Source: Acidisoma sp. PAMC 29798
GTDB taxonomy: Bacteria > Pseudomonadota > Alphaproteobacteria > Acetobacterales > Acetobacteraceae
NCBI RefSeq assembly: GCF_030252425.1
Contig: NZ_CP126994.1
Coordinates: forward strand, 2,537,001 to 2,601,000
Direction of reading: 5' to 3'
Length of the DNA: 64,000 nucleotides
Shown: one piece after another, positions 53,456 to 63,616 of the stretch
Layout of the letters: the number at the start of each line of letters is the position of its first letter
How positions within the stretch are numbered: the stretch's first letter is position 1
Position numbers and translations under genes: made by a program
Notes under the pieces: generated by a model
Seen by the model: the letters and a program-made list of their open reading frames with translations, nothing else
Database searches by the model: none
What the model was told of the DNA's origin: nothing

Positions 53456-53926
53456 CTACGTCGGCTCGGGCTCGACCCGGTCGCTCAACTCGCCCAGGAA
53501 CTGCTCGAAATCCTTCGCCTCGCGAAAATTGCGATAGACACTGGCAAAGCGGACATAGGCCACGTCGTCCACCTCCTTCAATGTCTCCATCACCAGTTCG
53601 CCGATCTGCTTGCTTGGAACATCGGCATCGCCGCTCGATTCGAGCTTGCGCACGATGCTGTTCACGATGCGGTCGATCCGCTCCTCCTGCACCGGCCGCT
53701 TGCGCAGCGCGATGCGGATGGAGCGGGCCAGCTTGTCGCGGTCGAAGGGCACGCGCCGCAGGTCAGATTTCACGACCACCAATTCGCGCAACTGCACCCG
53801 CTCGATGGTGGTGAAGCGCTGGCTGCACGCGCCGCAGAACCGCCGGCGCCGGATCGCCGTCCCATCTTCGCTGGGCCGGCTATCCTTCACCTGGGCATCG
53901 TCGTTTCCGCAGAACGGGCAGCGCAT
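53456..53926 (-). CDS. nrdR: Transcriptional repressor NrdR
   Basis: 156 residues: zinc ribbon [18 protein letters not shown] ... [13 protein letters not shown] (four cysteines), then the ATP-cone domain ([21 protein letters not shown]). Controls ribonucleotide reductase genes through NrdR boxes. Eleven bases after glyA, the common alphaproteobacterial order. Confidence 0.97.
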   Translation of the reverse strand: MRCPFCGNDDAQVKDSRPSEDGTAIRRRRFCGACSQRFTTIERVQLRELVVVKSDLRRVPFDRDKLARSIRIALRKRPVQEERIDRIVNSIVRKLESSGDADVPSKQIGELVMETLKEVDDVAYVRFASVYRNFREAKDFEQFLGELSDRVEPEPT

Positions 53927-53937
53927 TCAGCAGCCCG

Positions 53938-55236
53938 TTAATTCGGGTAGATCGGGAAGCGGGCGCACAGCGCCTGCACACGCCGGCCGACCTTGGCTTC
54001 GATCAGCGTGTTCTCACTGTCGTTGGAACCCGAAAGGCCAGTCAGAACCTCATCGATCATCTCGCCGACCTGGCGGAATTCCGCCACGCCGAAGCCGCGC
54101 GTGGTGGCCGCCGGGGTGCCGAGGCGAATGCCCGAGGTCACGGCCGGCTTCTCGGGGTCGAAGGGAATCGCGTTCTTATTCGCGGTCATATGCGCCCGCT
54201 CCAGGCTGCCCTCGGCGGCTTTGCCGGTGACGCGCTTGGGCCGCAAATCGACCAGCAGCAGATGGCTGTCGGTGCCGCCGGTCACGATGGCGAAGCCGCG
54301 CTCGACCAGCGTCTCGGCCAGAACCTTCGCATTCTCCACCACCGCCTGCTGATACAGGCGGAACTCGGGGCGCAGCGCTTCCCCGAAGGCCACTGCCTTG
54401 GCGGCGATCACATGCATCAGCGGGCCGCCCTGGAGGCCGGGGAAAATTGCCGAATTGATGCGCTTGCCGAGGTCGAGGTCGTTGCTCAGGATCATGCCGC
54501 CGCGCGGGCCGCGCAGGGTCTTATGCGTCGTCGTCGTCACGACATGGGCATGGGGAATCGGGCTCGGGTAGACGCCGGCCGCGACCAGGCCCGCGAAATG
54601 GGCCATATCGACCATGAAGACGGCGCCGACTTCGTCGGCCACCTTGCGGATGCGGGCGAAATCGATGATGCGAGGATAGGCCGAGCCGCCGGCGATGATC
54701 AGCTTGGGCTTCCCCTCGCGCGCCTTCTGCTCCAGCTCCTCGTAATCCAGCAGGCCGTCATCGCGGCGCACGCCGTATTGCAGGGCGTTGAACCATTTGC
54801 CGGACAGGTTGGGCGCGGCACCGTGGCTGAGATGGCCGCCGGCGGCCAGGCTCATGCCGAGGAAGGTATCGCCCGGGCTCAGCAGCGCGAGCATGACGCC
54901 CTGATTGGCCTGGGCGCCGGAATGGGGCTGAACATTGGCGAAGGCGCAGCCGAAGATTTCCTTGGCGCGGTCGATGGCGAGCTGCTCGGCCACATCGACG
55001 GCGGCGCAACCACCGTAATAGCGGCGGCCCGGATAACCCTCGGCATATTTATTGGTGAGAACGCTGCCCTGGGCGTCCATCACCGCGCGAGAGACGATGT
55101 TCTCGCTCGCGATCAACTCGATACCGTCCTGCTGCCGACCGAGTTCCCGTGTCAGCGTGGCGGCGAGAGCGGGGTCCGTCTCCTCCACAGAGGCGGAAAA
55201 GAAGCGTGCGAGGCTGGAGGGCAGCAGCTCGTTCAT
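53938..55236 (-). CDS. glyA: Serine hydroxymethyltransferase
   Basis: 432 residues from ATG 55236 ([17 protein letters not shown] upstream); the longer frame to 55614 is antisense to hemB. Conserved [46 protein letters not shown] and the PLP lysine in [16 protein letters not shown]. Interconverts serine and glycine, loading one-carbon units on tetrahydrofolate. Promoter in the 177-base divergent region shared with hemB. Confidence 0.97.
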   Translation of the reverse strand: MNELLPSSLARFFSASVEETDPALAATLTRELGRQQDGIELIASENIVSRAVMDAQGSVLTNKYAEGYPGRRYYGGCAAVDVAEQLAIDRAKEIFGCAFANVQPHSGAQANQGVMLALLSPGDTFLGMSLAAGGHLSHGAAPNLSGKWFNALQYGVRRDDGLLDYEELEQKAREGKPKLIIAGGSAYPRIIDFARIRKVADEVGAVFMVDMAHFAGLVAAGVYPSPIPHAHVVTTTTHKTLRGPRGGMILSNDLDLGKRINSAIFPGLQGGPLMHVIAAKAVAFGEALRPEFRLYQQAVVENAKVLAETLVERGFAIVTGGTDSHLLLVDLRPKRVTGKAAEGSLERAHMTANKNAIPFDPEKPAVTSGIRLGTPAATTRGFGVAEFRQVGEMIDEVLTGLSGSNDSENTLIEAKVGRRVQALCARFPIYPN

Positions 55237-55383
55237 GGCGAGATTCCTGTTGGACGGTCCCGGCAAAGGGAGAATGACGCAGCATAGCCGGACGAGCCTC
55301 TTAACACGGTCGTGAAGCCCCGGTGAACCATCGCCTTCCCAAGGCTGGGTTGCCTGTCGTGATGGGAGGAAGCAACGGTATAA

Positions 55384-56409
<1,026 letters not shown>

Positions 56410-56505
56410 GCCCCGCCCGGCCTGTCTCGCGTTTTTCACGGCGGCCCGGATTGCGGCAGACCTTTCCGTCGTTATCTTGGGCTCTCACGCCTCGGGAACC
56501 CCACC

Positions 56506-57483
56506 ATGCTGAACGCTTATGTTGCTGCGGTGGGCCAGCCCCTGACCGAAATGCCGGCCGACGGCGATCTCAGCACGGCGCAATGGATCGATCTGTTCGA
56601 GCCGACTGAGGAAGAAAAGCAGCGCGTCTGCAACGCGACCGGGCTTCGCATCGCCTCGATGGAAGAACTCGACGAGATCGAGAATTCCAGCCGGCTCGCC
56701 TTTGATGGTACCGCCCTCTACCTCAGCATGCCGCTGGTCGCGAAGGTCGACGGGATGGAGGCCAATACCAAGCCGCTCGGTTTCGTGGTTACCAAGGACC
56801 GGATCATCACAATCCGCTTCATCCGCAGCGCGGCGCTGCACAACTTCCTCGATCAGATGCAGCGCGCGCCTTTGGAATCCGGCTCAGCCATGGACATCTT
56901 CATCCTTGTTCTCGAGTCGATCACCGATCGGATGGCGGATATCCTGGAGCGGGTGCGTGACGAGCTTGACCGCATTTCCAAGCAGATCTTCACAGAAGAC
57001 ACGGCCGGGATGCGCGGGCGCAAGCAGGACCTGGAGTTGCAGAACGTCATCAAGGCGATCGGGCGCGCCGGGGATCAGATGTCACGCGTGCGGGACAGTT
57101 TGCTGGGCATCGGGCGCATCGTGCCGTTTACGGCGCAAGTCGCAGCCCCTTGGATCGACCGCGATTTGCGCGACCGCATGAAATCCATCCGTCAGGATGT
57201 GGCGTCCCTCAGCGACTACGACATGCATCTCAATGGCAAGATGCAGTTCCTGCTGGATGCGACGCTCGGGCTGATCAACACGACGCAGAACAATATCATC
57301 AAGGTTCTGACGGTCGTCTCCGTCGTCGGCGTGCCGCCCACCCTGGTCGCCAGCATCTACGGCATGAACTTCAAGGACATGCCGGAACTCAACTGGGCGT
57401 TTGGGTATCCGTACGGCCTCACACTGATCGTTCTGTCGGCGGTTCTGCCGCTGGTCTGGTTCCGGATGCGCGGCTGGCTGTGA
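56506..57483 (+). CDS. corA: Magnesium transporter CorA
   Basis: 325 residues. Long cytoplasmic N-terminal domain, a stalk helix (QFLLDATLGLINTTQNNIIKVLTVVSVV), and the selectivity signature YGMNFKDMPELNW between the two C-terminal membrane helices, ending VLPLVWFRMRGWL. Family-typical length for the ZntB/CorA group. Probably monocistronic. Confidence 0.95.
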   Translation: MLNAYVAAVGQPLTEMPADGDLSTAQWIDLFEPTEEEKQRVCNATGLRIASMEELDEIENSSRLAFDGTALYLSMPLVAKVDGMEANTKPLGFVVTKDRIITIRFIRSAALHNFLDQMQRAPLESGSAMDIFILVLESITDRMADILERVRDELDRISKQIFTEDTAGMRGRKQDLELQNVIKAIGRAGDQMSRVRDSLLGIGRIVPFTAQVAAPWIDRDLRDRMKSIRQDVASLSDYDMHLNGKMQFLLDATLGLINTTQNNIIKVLTVVSVVGVPPTLVASIYGMNFKDMPELNWAFGYPYGLTLIVLSAVLPLVWFRMRGWL

Positions 57484-57493
57484 TGACGCCGCT

Positions 57494-58300
57494 CTAACGA
57501 ACGTGGTCGCGGTCGGCCATGAGGCGATGCAGCGTCGGTTCGATGGAGGTCGCGATCATCTCCATGCCCCGCGCATCGGGATGCAGCGCCAAGGGCGCAC
57601 CGTCCGGCGTTTGGCCGCGCAAGTCCGCCGCATGCGGATCGAGATAGAGGGAGACATCGACGCGGCCGTTCTTGAGGAACGACGCCCCGACGTCCATGAA
57701 GGTGACATGCGACCGATCACGGTAGGCGCGCGCGAGATCGGCATCCAGCACCGCCGTATTCTCGGAAATCCACGGTGACCTCTGGCTCGGCAGAACACCC
57801 AGCAACAGGATCTGCGTCTGCGGTAGCTTGCGCCTGAGGATGCCGATGATGGCGTCGATACCGGCGCGCGTCTTGGCCGCATCCCAATGCACGCGGCCGA
57901 AGTTATTGGCGCCGATCAGCAGCACCAGCGCGCGGGGCGCGATGCCATCGACCTCGCCATGGTCCAGCCGCCAGATCACATTGGCGGTCGTATCGCCCTT
58001 GAAACCCATATTGACGGCCGCGCGATCGCCATAGAAGCGCTGCCAGATCGGCGCGATATCGCCCCAAGGCTGCGGCGTCGTCCGCTCCCAGTTCTCGGTG
58101 ATCGAATCGCCAAGCCAGACGAGGCTCACGTCCCCCCGACGCACCCGCGCGAGGCTTTCCGCAAAGCGCGTCCGCCACCAGGGCAGATCCTGGCGGTCGA
58201 TGGGCATGGTGGCGAGATTGGCCGGCGCCGCGACCGCACCGGAGGCGGGTTGCAGGATCACGACCAGGGCTAGAGCGAGCAAGACGCGACGAAAGGTCAT
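57494..58300 (-). CDS. Secreted SGNH/GDSL hydrolase
   Basis: 268 residues with a signal peptide (VLLALALVVILQPASGAVAA). Block I VWLGDSITENW (Ser), block II Gly in NMGFKGDTTANV, block III LLIGANNFGR (Asn), and a late His in LALHPDARGMEMI resembling block V. Resembles platelet-activating-factor acetylhydrolase-like esterases. Substrate unknown, perhaps acetylated glycans. Confidence 0.9.
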   Translation of the reverse strand: MTFRRVLLALALVVILQPASGAVAAPANLATMPIDRQDLPWWRTRFAESLARVRRGDVSLVWLGDSITENWERTTPQPWGDIAPIWQRFYGDRAAVNMGFKGDTTANVIWRLDHGEVDGIAPRALVLLIGANNFGRVHWDAAKTRAGIDAIIGILRRKLPQTQILLLGVLPSQRSPWISENTAVLDADLARAYRDRSHVTFMDVGASFLKNGRVDVSLYLDPHAADLRGQTPDGAPLALHPDARGMEMIATSIEPTLHRLMADRDHVR

Positions 58301-58309
58301 GGCCTGCTT

Positions 58310-59155
58310 CTAACCGACCAGGGCGAGAAACCCGAAACTGCCGATGCCGGCCAGGATGCAGTAGATGGCGAAGGGCGTCAGCGCCCAATGCTCATGGCCA
58401 CGGAAATAGCGCATCAGGAAGGCGATGCTCGCCAGCGCCGTGACGCCGGCGACGACCGCCGAGACCAGCGCCAGGCTCATCGCGCCTTGGGCGGCACTGT
58501 CATGCATCAGCTTGGGCACTTCCAGCACGGCGGCGGCGACGATCACCGGCGTCGCGATCAGGAAGGAGAAATGCGCAGCGCCCTCATGGTCCACGCCGCG
58601 CAAAACGGCGCCCAGGATGGTCGCGCCGGAGCGGGAGATGCCGGGGATCAGTGCCAGGCACTGCCACAACCCGATGATGGCGGCATCGGTGGTGGTGAGC
58701 GTGGAGAGCGCGCGGGTGGACACGGTGTTGCGGCCCTTCAAACGTTCGCCGCCGAGCAACAGCAGGCCGTTCACCACCAGGAAGGCGGCCGCGATCAGCG
58801 GCGTCGCGAAGACGCGCCGCAGAACATGCTCCAGCCCCAGGCCGAGGATCACGACCGGAATGGTGGCCACGACGATGAGCACGAAGACGCGCCGACCCTC
58901 GCGCACCGCGTGGCTGTCACCCATGCCGATGACGCCCTTCAGGATCGCCAGCCAGTCGCGCCAGAAGAAGCCGAGCAGGGCGAGCGCCGTGCCGACATGC
59001 AACATCACCAGAAAAGGCAGAAAACCGGGGCTTTGCAGGTCGAGATGCCAGCCGAGCAGCGCCGGCAGGACGACCGCATGGCCGAGGCTGCTGACCGGAA
59101 ACAGCTCCGTCGCGCCCTGAACAACGGCGATAATAATGGCGTGCAGCGGGTCCAT
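58310..59155 (-). CDS. uppP: Undecaprenyl-diphosphatase UppP (BacA)
   Basis: 281 residues from ATG 59155 (MDPLHAIIIAVVQGATELFPVSS); a TTG at 59170 is in frame. The GATELFPVSSLGH motif (a slight variant of TEFLPVSS) and the LIPGISRSGATI block carry the active-site residues; about eight membrane helices. Recycles the undecaprenyl carrier for cell-wall synthesis. Confidence 0.94.
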   Translation of the reverse strand: MDPLHAIIIAVVQGATELFPVSSLGHAVVLPALLGWHLDLQSPGFLPFLVMLHVGTALALLGFFWRDWLAILKGVIGMGDSHAVREGRRVFVLIVVATIPVVILGLGLEHVLRRVFATPLIAAAFLVVNGLLLLGGERLKGRNTVSTRALSTLTTTDAAIIGLWQCLALIPGISRSGATILGAVLRGVDHEGAAHFSFLIATPVIVAAAVLEVPKLMHDSAAQGAMSLALVSAVVAGVTALASIAFLMRYFRGHEHWALTPFAIYCILAGIGSFGFLALVG

Positions 59156-59236
59156 GACGGTCCATTCCAAGATGCGGCGCCTTCATAACCGTATGGGCGG
59201 AGGTCGCAATCACCCGTTTCTTGCTATAGGCGGCCG

Positions 59237-60505
59237 GTGACAAACGATCAGAAGACGTACGCCCCCTCCACTGACCCCACCCGCGCAGGCGCCCTCGCCC
59301 TGCTCGCGGCGGTGCTCGACCGGCATCGACCGCTGGAGGAGGCGATGGACGCCTTGCCGGCGATGGAGCCGCGCGACCGTGCGGCGGCGCATCGGCTGGC
59401 CGCCGCCGCCATCCGCCGGCGCGGCACCATCGATGCGGTGCTGGAGCCATATCTGGCCCGCACGCCCTCGACCCAAGTGATGCATATCCTGCGGCTTGGC
59501 GCTGCCGGGCTGTTGTTTCTCGACACGCCGCCGCATGCGGCTGTCGGCACGGCGGTCGATCTTGCCCGCGCGAAGGGCCTGCCGAAATTCGCAGGCATGG
59601 TGAACGCCGTGCTGCGCCGCGTCTCCGAAGGCGGTCGCGCCGCCTTGGAGGAACTGGATAGTCCGCGACTCGATACGCCGCCCTGGCTCTGGACCTCCTG
59701 GGGCAGCGACGCGCGCGATATCGCGACTGCGCATCAGACCGAGGCGCCGCTGGATCTGACCATGAAGCCCGGCGCCACGCCGCCCGAGGGTGGCGTTCTG
59801 CTGTCGAACGGCTCCGTGCGGTTCCCGGCCGGCACCCATGTGACGGAACTGGCGGGGTTCGAGGAGGGCAATTTCTGGGTGCAGGACGCGGCGGCAGCCC
59901 TGCCCGCCATGCTGCTCGGCGCCCTGCCCGGCCAGCGCATCGCCGATCTCTGCGCCGCGCCGGGCGGCAAGACCGCGCAGCTCGCGGCCAGCGGCGCGCA
60001 TGTCACGGCCGTCGAGTCGAATGCTCATCGCATGCAGCGGCTGACCGCCAATATGGTTCGGCTTGGCCTTGCGGCTGATCTGGTGCGGGCCGACGCCGCA
60101 AAATGGCGCCCCGAGGCACCGCTGGACGGCGTTCTGCTGGACGCGCCCTGCAGCGCCACCGGCACCATCCGCCGGCATCCCGATGTGCCTTATCTGAAGA
60201 AGCAGAGCGACATCGCGACGCTCACGGTGATGCAGGACCAGCTTCTGGCCGCCGCCACCGGCATGCTCAAGCCCGGCGGCAAGCTGGTCTATGCGGTCTG
60301 TTCCCTCCAACCGGAGGAAGGGCCGGCGCGTGCGGCAGCGGCGGTCGCTCGCCTGCCGCTCGATATCGATCCTATCAAACGATCAGAACTGCCGGAACTC
60401 GCCGCCGCCATCGGTCGGGACGGGACGGTGCGAACGCATCCCGGATTATGGCCGCAGCATGGCAGCTTGGACGGCTTCTTCATTGCGCGGTTCACGCGGG
60501 TTTGA
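59237..60505 (+). CDS. RsmB-family 16S rRNA (cytosine-C5) methyltransferase
   Basis: 422 residues. N-terminal NusB-like RNA-binding domain (ALALLAAVLDRHRPLEEAMDAL), then a Rossmann methyltransferase with DLCAAPGGKTAQLA (SAM site), LLDAPCSATGTIRRHPDV (motif IV Cys) and KLVYAVCSLQPEEG (motif VI catalytic Cys). GTG start at 59237. The 145 bases after it (60506-60650) hold no gene. Confidence 0.93.
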   Translation: MTNDQKTYAPSTDPTRAGALALLAAVLDRHRPLEEAMDALPAMEPRDRAAAHRLAAAAIRRRGTIDAVLEPYLARTPSTQVMHILRLGAAGLLFLDTPPHAAVGTAVDLARAKGLPKFAGMVNAVLRRVSEGGRAALEELDSPRLDTPPWLWTSWGSDARDIATAHQTEAPLDLTMKPGATPPEGGVLLSNGSVRFPAGTHVTELAGFEEGNFWVQDAAAALPAMLLGALPGQRIADLCAAPGGKTAQLAASGAHVTAVESNAHRMQRLTANMVRLGLAADLVRADAAKWRPEAPLDGVLLDAPCSATGTIRRHPDVPYLKKQSDIATLTVMQDQLLAAATGMLKPGGKLVYAVCSLQPEEGPARAAAAVARLPLDIDPIKRSELPELAAAIGRDGTVRTHPGLWPQHGSLDGFFIARFTRV

Positions 60506-60650
60506 AACGACCGGGCAAACGCAAGGATCTGACGAGATTTTGAGCCGAATTGCCCACTCGGCAGGCCTGCCATCGGGTTTTTGTGCATCGCGACACATGG
60601 TTTGGTGACTATCTTATCTTCAGCAAGACTTGCAGAGGAGATCGTTCCAT

Positions 60651-60848
60651 ATGGCCCAGAATTCTCGCCAGACTCATGTCGATAACAGCGTCGAATCGCT
60701 GTCTTTGACGGTCAGCGCCGACGAGGCACGGGCGATCGACAGCTGGTCCGCCGCGCATCACATCGATGACCGTTCCGAAGCCGTTCATCGGCTGGTCAAT
60801 TTGGCTCTTGATGCCGATTTCGCGGCTGACGACACCCATCTGAGATAG
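60651..60848 (+). CDS. Small ribbon-helix-helix-like protein
   Basis: 65 residues: a short polar N-terminus, strand SLSLTVSADEARAIDSWSAA and helices HHIDDRSEAVHRLVNLALDADF, the pattern of CopG/Arc-type ribbon-helix-helix DNA-binding proteins. GAGGAG lies 10 bases upstream of the ATG. No toxin partner is adjacent. Could be an orphan antitoxin or small repressor. Confidence 0.65.
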   Translation: MAQNSRQTHVDNSVESLSLTVSADEARAIDSWSAAHHIDDRSEAVHRLVNLALDADFAADDTHLR

Positions 60849-60879
60849 CCGTCTGCCCGCACCCTGAAACGGGTGCATG

Positions 60880-60917
60880 GCCCCCGCCCGCGTCACGCGG
60901 ACGGGGCAGTTTCTTTA
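60880..60917 (+). terminator. Probable terminator after the RHH-like gene
   Basis: Stem GCCCCCGCCCGCG / CGCGGACGGGGC around a TCA loop, followed by AGTTTCTTTA. A strong GC hairpin but an interrupted T tract. It lies between the small gene and typA. Confidence 0.5.
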
Positions 60918-61059
60918 TCCTCGCTTCCGCGGCGTCATTCCGCTATGTGTGCGCCGCAACATACGCCCTGCCCCTGACGGTCATGCCGTCACCGGCGGGG
61001 CGTTTATCGTACGCACCCCAAGATCGGGCTTCGAGCCGGGTCCAAAGCCGGAAGACGTT

Positions 61060-62889
61060 ATGGACATTCGCAATATCGCCATCATCGCCCACGTCGATCA
61101 TGGCAAGACCACGCTCGTGGACGCCCTTCTGAAGCAGTCCGGCGCTTTCCGGGAAAATCAGCATGTGGTCGAGCGCGCGCTCGACCGGAACGATCTGGAG
61201 CGCGAGCGCGGGATCACCATTCTCGCCAAATGCACCAGCGTCATCTGGAAAGAGACACGCGTTAACATCATCGATACGCCGGGCCATGCCGATTTCGGCG
61301 GTGAGGTCGAGCGCATCCTGAGCATGGTCGATGGCGCCATCCTCCTGGTCGATGCCGCCGAGGGCGTTCTGCCGCAGACCAAGTTCGTGCTCGGCAAGGC
61401 CCTGGCCCGTGGCATCCGCCCGATCGTGGTCGTCAATAAGATCGACCGTTCCGACGCGCGTGCCGACGAAGTCCATAACGAGGTCTTCGACCTCTTCGCC
61501 GCCCTCGACGCGACAGAGGAGCAGCTCGACTTCCCGACCCTGTTCGCCTCCGGCCGTCAGGGTTGGGCCGATCTGGAAATGAACGGCGCGCGCAAGGATC
61601 TGTCGCCGATGTTCGACCTGGTGCTGAGCCATGTTCCGGCGCCGAACCTGGTCGTGGACGCGCCGTTCGCGATGCTCGCCTCCATCCTCGACTACGACAA
61701 CTTCCTCGGCCGCGTCCTGACCGGCCGCGTCGAGCAGGGCCGCGCCCGCCTCAACATGCCGCTGAAGGTGCTCCGCGCGGACGGCACGGTCGTCGAGACC
61801 GGCCGCCTGACGAAGCTGATGTCCTTTAACGGCCTCGACCGCGTGCCGGTCGATGAGGCGCAGGCCGGCGATATTATCGCCATCGCAGGCCTGACCGATG
61901 CTACCATCCCGGACACGCTCGGCTCGCCTGACCTGCTGTTGCCCATCCAGGCGATCCCGGTCGATCCGCCGACCCTGTCCATGACCTTCCGCGTGAATGA
62001 CGGCCCGCTCGGCGGCCGCGAGGGCAAGAAGGTCACGTCCCGCCAGATCCGCGATCGCTTGATGCATGAAGTGCAGGGCAACGTGGCCCTGAAGATTACC
62101 ATCAGCACTGAGACGGACGCCTTCGAAGTGGCAGGCCGCGGCGAATTGCAGCTCGGCGTGCTCATCGAGCAGATGCGCCGTGAAGGTTTTGAGCTGACCA
62201 TCGGTCGCCCCCGCGTCCTGACGCGCGCCAATCCGGAAACGGGTGAGCGCGAGGAGCCGATGGAAGACGTGCTGGTCGATGTGGACGAGCCCTATTCCGG
62301 CGTCGTCGTCGAGAAGATGAGCCGCCGCAAGGGCCAGTTGCAGGACATGCGCCCCTCCGGCGGTGGCAAGCAGCGCCTGACCTTCCGCATGCCCAGCCGT
62401 GGCCTGATCGGCTATCACGGTGAATTCCTGACCGATACCCGCGGTTCGGGCATCATGAACCGTCTCTTTGCGGGCTACGGTCCCTGGCAGGGCGTCATCG
62501 AAGGCCGCCGTAACGGCAGCCTGATCTCCAACCTCGATGGCGAGGCCGTGCAGTATTCGCTGTGGTATTTGCAGGAGCGCGGAACGCTCTTTGTGAACCC
62601 CGGCGACAAGGTCTACACCGGCATGATCGTCGGCGAGCATAGCCGCGACAATGATCTCGACGTGAACGTGGTCAAGGAAAAGAAGCTCACCAATATCCGC
62701 GCCGCCGGCAAGGATGATGCGATGCTGCTGATCCCGCCCCGCCGCATGTCGCTGGAGCAGGCGATTGCCTATGTCGAGGATGACGAGTTGGTGGAAGTGA
62801 CGCCGGCGGCGATCCGTCTGCGCAAACGCCATCTCGACCCGAATGCCCGCAAGCGCGCCGATCGCTCTTCGGACTCCGACGCGGCGTAA
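61060..62889 (+). CDS. typA: Translational GTPase TypA/BipA
   Basis: 609 residues from ATG 61060 (MDIRNIAIIAHVDHGKTTLVD); the frame upstream to 60877 is non-coding. G1 AHVDHGKTT, G3 DTPGHADFGGE, G4 NKIDRSDAR, then the EF-G-like domains and the TypA C-terminal signature (MPSRGLIGYHGEFLTDTRGSGIMNRLF). Ribosome-assembly and stress GTPase. Confidence 0.97.
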   Translation: MDIRNIAIIAHVDHGKTTLVDALLKQSGAFRENQHVVERALDRNDLERERGITILAKCTSVIWKETRVNIIDTPGHADFGGEVERILSMVDGAILLVDAAEGVLPQTKFVLGKALARGIRPIVVVNKIDRSDARADEVHNEVFDLFAALDATEEQLDFPTLFASGRQGWADLEMNGARKDLSPMFDLVLSHVPAPNLVVDAPFAMLASILDYDNFLGRVLTGRVEQGRARLNMPLKVLRADGTVVETGRLTKLMSFNGLDRVPVDEAQAGDIIAIAGLTDATIPDTLGSPDLLLPIQAIPVDPPTLSMTFRVNDGPLGGREGKKVTSRQIRDRLMHEVQGNVALKITISTETDAFEVAGRGELQLGVLIEQMRREGFELTIGRPRVLTRANPETGEREEPMEDVLVDVDEPYSGVVVEKMSRRKGQLQDMRPSGGGKQRLTFRMPSRGLIGYHGEFLTDTRGSGIMNRLFAGYGPWQGVIEGRRNGSLISNLDGEAVQYSLWYLQERGTLFVNPGDKVYTGMIVGEHSRDNDLDVNVVKEKKLTNIRAAGKDDAMLLIPPRRMSLEQAIAYVEDDELVEVTPAAIRLRKRHLDPNARKRADRSSDSDAA

Positions 62890-62898
62890 GGCGGCGAC

Positions 62899-62929
62899 AA
62901 AAACCCCCGGGCATCCCCCGGGGGTTTTT
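62899..62929 (+). terminator. Rho-independent terminator of typA
   Basis: Stem AAACCCCCGGG / CCCGGGGGTTT with loop CATCC, followed by five T's; 10 bases after the typA stop. Its symmetry would allow bidirectional action. Confidence 0.9.
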
Positions 62930-62962
62930 CGTTGTGGGTGTTCTTCGCACCTCACTCCGTTG

Positions 62963-62994
62963 CATGTAACGCACCAATGATGTAACATTACATG
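62963..62994 (+). promoter_or_regulatory. Candidate operator of the MazEF-type module
   Basis: CATGTAA (62963-62969) and TTACATG (62988-62994) are perfect inverted arms 18 bases apart. Nested inside the right part is the palindrome TGTAACATTACA (62981-62992). The site lies 20-50 bases before the antitoxin ATG, where a MazE-type autorepressor would bind. No clear core promoter was picked out. Confidence 0.5.
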
Positions 62995-63014
62995 GAATGT
63001 GGAGGATGAAGGCA

Positions 63015-63239
63015 ATGGCAACGCCTCCCGGGAATGCCCGCGTTCAGAAGCACCGCGACGCGTTGCGCCACGCGGGTCTGCGACCGGTGCAGATTTGGGT
63101 GCCGGATACGCGGCGGCCGGAGTTCGCGGCGGAATGTCGGCGGCAATCCGTTCTCGTGGCAGAAGCCGATCGGTCTGATATGGGTTTGCGCCAGTTCATG
63201 GATGAGGCCATCGCGGATCTTGACGGCTGGACCGCATAG
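63015..63239 (+). CDS. MazE-type antitoxin (DUF3018 family)
   Basis: 74 residues from ATG 63015 (GGAGG 9 bases upstream; ATGs at 62997 and 63006 in frame). RVQKHRDALRHAGLRPVQIWVPDTRRPEFAAECRRQS is the conserved DUF3018/antitoxin MazE-family segment, ending MDEAIADLDGW. Binds and neutralises the toxin encoded in the next gene, whose GTG overlaps its stop by one base. Confidence 0.9.
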   Translation: MATPPGNARVQKHRDALRHAGLRPVQIWVPDTRRPEFAAECRRQSVLVAEADRSDMGLRQFMDEAIADLDGWTA

Positions 63240-63562
63240 TGCGGGGCGACTTGCTGACAGTGGCCGTCCACGGCGATTTCGGAAAACATCGCCCCGCATT
63301 GGTCATCCAAGCCGATCAGTTCAGCGAGCACACCACCGTCACCGTGTTGCCGCTGTCGAGCAGCATGGTCGATGCGCCCTTGCTCCGCATCACTGTGCAG
63401 CCCAGCACTGAGAACGGTCTGCGAGCACCGTCCCAGGTGATGATCGACAAGGCCACGACGATTAAGCGCGAGAAGGCGGGGTCGGCCTTCGGTCGCATCG
63501 AAACCGCGACGTTGGTAGAGATCGAGCGATGTTTGGCCGTCTTTCTGGGCATCGCGAAGTAA
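63239..63562 (+). CDS. MazF/PemK-family mRNA interferase toxin
   Basis: 107 residues. SH3-like PemK fold: RGDLLTVAVHGDFGKHRPALVIQAD (the usual RGDI/V and RPALVI blocks), TVTVLPLSSS, and SQVMIDKATTIKREKAGSAFGRI with the catalytic Arg/Thr region. Ends EIERCLAVFLGIA. Sequence-specific RNase. GTG start coupled to the antitoxin stop. Confidence 0.93.
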   Translation: MRGDLLTVAVHGDFGKHRPALVIQADQFSEHTTVTVLPLSSSMVDAPLLRITVQPSTENGLRAPSQVMIDKATTIKREKAGSAFGRIETATLVEIERCLAVFLGIAK

Positions 63563-63616
63563 CACACGAGGGTTTGCGCGGGTGACGAATCGCCCGTTTG
63601 CGTGACACCCTGCGGC

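Noticed and set aside
52800-53460. FMN riboswitch in front of the riboflavin genes
   Set aside because: The gaps here are 26 bases or less or overlaps, too short for an RFN element, and none is visible upstream of glyA.
60943-63021. 692-codon open frame antisense to typA
   Set aside because: It mirrors the typA reading frame, has no start context, is Ala/Gly/Arg/His-rich without recognisable domains, and typA is unambiguous. Long antisense frames are expected in high-GC coding DNA.
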